Assembly (NCBI GenBank): GCA_016721245.1
Contig: JADKIQ010000018.1
Coordinates: 1 to 6,408 of the forward strand
Origin: Sphingobacteriales bacterium
GTDB taxonomy: Bacteria > Bacteroidota > Bacteroidia > Chitinophagales > JADIYW01
DNA: 6,408 nt
Reading direction: 5' to 3'
The position numbers were made by a program, and so were the translations under genes. Shown one piece after another: positions 5,657 through 6,408 of this stretch. Each line of letters opens with the position of its first letter. Position 1 is the stretch's first letter. Under the pieces are notes generated by a model that was given only the letters and a program-made list of their open reading frames with translations, had not been told where the DNA came from and ran no database searches.

Positions 5657-6408
5657 TTAAACCTTATTAAAAGTAAAATCCTTACTTATACAAGTATGTG
5701 TTTTTCCATTTTTAATGGAAGATACAACTTTTCTCTCTACTTGTAGTTGTGCAGCTACTGAATTTATTGAACTACCTAATTCAAGCAGCTTGCAAATGTC
5801 TACTATTTTTTCGACACTTAATTGTTCTTTTCGTGATAGAATAGAGAAATCATATTCTTTAGATAGATATCCCCACATTCTTTCACCATCTCTCATGAAC
5901 TGAAGCCCACGACGGCATAGTCCTGTCATAGATGATACATCACAGACTCTGAAACCATCTTCTAGGAGGCTGGCGGCATTCCTAGCTTCATCCTCACTCC
6001 ATTGTGAGTAAGGTTTGCCAGATTTTTTCCAATCATGTACAACATCCTCGTAAGACACTGTTGGAGTTAAGTCAGTCTTAAATTTACCAAGACTTAGTCC
6101 TAGCATTGAGGCATGTGCTGAGTTCTCCGAAGGTGTTGCCCATTCAAGATTTTCCACATTATTATTAGTCTTGTCACCATCAATGTGGTTTACTTGTTCT
6201 TTATTGTAAGGGTTCGGTATAAATGCTTCAGCCACTAATCTATGAACTGTAAAATTATACATTTTCTGTTCATATCCGTCGTAGAAACCTACAGCCTTAT
6301 ACCCGAAATTAGTAATCCAACCTTTTAAAAACCTATTACATTTTGAACTAAATACTCGTCCGTCTTTTGTGACAGAGTATGCTGGGAATCCTTTAAAATC
6401 TAAATTTT
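5657..6408 (-). CDS. Intron-encoded HNH homing endonuclease (5' end outside window)
   Basis: This enzyme probably nicks or cuts intron-less terminase alleles so that the intron is copied in. The frame is open from the right edge (first full codon at 6406) to TAA at 5657, 250 residues. The ATG at 6262 is internal: 48 residues before it, with FPAYSVTKDGRVFSS then FLKGWITNFGYKAVGF, form a NUMOD4-like segment. Counting from Met 6262, the HNH core (HNH_3 type) runs over about 5-52: TVHRLVAEAF, VNHIDGDKTNNNVENLEWAT with His26 and the Asn cluster at 33-35, then SENSAHA. The C-terminal part has two helix-turn-helix-like stretches, around DVSSMTGLCRRGLQFM and SSINSVAAQLQVERKVVSSI before KNGKTH, the latter like NUMOD1/IENR1 DNA-binding repeats. 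The stop abuts the intron P7 strand, so the gene probably lies in the P6 loop region. The true start is outside the window. Confidence 0.88.
   Translation of the reverse strand, partial: NLDFKGFPAYSVTKDGRVFSSKCNRFLKGWITNFGYKAVGFYDGYEQKMYNFTVHRLVAEAFIPNPYNKEQVNHIDGDKTNNNVENLEWATPSENSAHASMLGLSLGKFKTDLTPTVSYEDVVHDWKKSGKPYSQWSEDEARNAASLLEDGFRVCDVSSMTGLCRRGLQFMRDGERMWGYLSKEYDFSILSRKEQLSVEKIVDICKLLELGSSINSVAAQLQVERKVVSSIKNGKTHTCISKDFTFNKV

Larger units (their letters stand above)
5508..6408 (-). ncRNA. Group I self-splicing intron, 3' portion, in the terminase gene
   Basis: Between the HNH frame and the terminase exon, the minus strand shows the 3' half of a group I ribozyme core. GACTAT (5650-5655) pairs with ATAGTC (5585-5590) as P7; the latter sits in GATATAGTCTGG, close to the conserved S element (AAGATATAGTCC). 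Between them are a hairpin CACTC-AAGC-GAGTG (5622-5635), in the place of P7.1/P7.2 of subgroup IA, and a P8-like hairpin CATCC-TAAAA-GGATG (5596-5610). P9-type hairpins follow. The 5' half (P1 to P6) and 5' splice site lie beyond 6408. The 3' end must be a G; candidates are 5523, 5513, 5511, 5508 and 5507. An end at 5508 or 5507 would best restore the usual terminase linker, but this is inference. The 5508 boundary given here is therefore approximate. Subgroup IA is tentative. Confidence 0.82.

Noticed and set aside
5715..5903. Plus-strand 62-codon frame antisense to the HNH gene
   Set aside because: It lies wholly within the intron endonuclease gene and has no ribosome binding site or family resemblance.
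1..6408. CRISPR array, tRNA, defence or other new accessory system
   Set aside because: No regularly spaced repeats or tRNA-like folds were seen, and all space is explained by head genes, the two homing endonucleases and the intron.

Overview
The window is part of the head-assembly (morphogenesis) module of a tailed double-stranded DNA bacteriophage or prophage. All credible genes lie on the minus strand, so the module reads from position 6408 down to 1. The order is: large terminase (3' exon only), portal, a free-standing GIY-YIG homing endonuclease, an S49-type head-maturation protease, a scaffold-like coiled-coil protein, a lambda gpD-like decoration protein, and a lambda gpE-like major capsid protein cut off by the left edge. 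Genes are packed with gaps of 0-50 bases or short overlaps, most have an AAGGA- or AGGAG-type ribosome binding site, and I see no internal promoter or intrinsic terminator. One long transcript is likely. The DNA is moderately AT-rich. A Gram-negative host is plausible from the lambda-like head proteins, but neither host nor tail type can be fixed from this window.

Right end (6408-5508): the large terminase gene is interrupted by a group I self-splicing intron, of which only the 3' part is in the window. It carries an HNH homing endonuclease gene (NUMOD4-like segment, HNH core, helix-turn-helix-like tail) that is open through the window edge. Its UAA stop abuts the P7 strand of the ribozyme core. 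After it come P8, P7', a P9-type hairpin with a GUAA tetraloop and another hairpin, then the terminase reading frame.

Middle (5521-2570): the terminase exon encodes the RNase H-fold nuclease domain. It is followed by the portal gene and then by a GIY-YIG endonuclease that sits between two intact genes and overlaps the start of the protease gene.

Left (2583-1): protease, scaffold, decoration and capsid genes follow in the lambda order C-Nu3-D-E. Unlike lambda, where Nu3 is nested in C, the scaffold here is a separate gene joined to the protease by a one-base TAATG overlap. No gpW-like gene lies between terminase and portal.

Together the genes do capsid building and DNA packaging: scaffold and capsid protein assemble on the portal, the protease matures the shell, terminase fills it through the portal, and the decoration protein stabilises it. 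The two endonucleases are selfish passengers from unrelated families. The most notable content is this double invasion by homing elements. I found no wholly new system.
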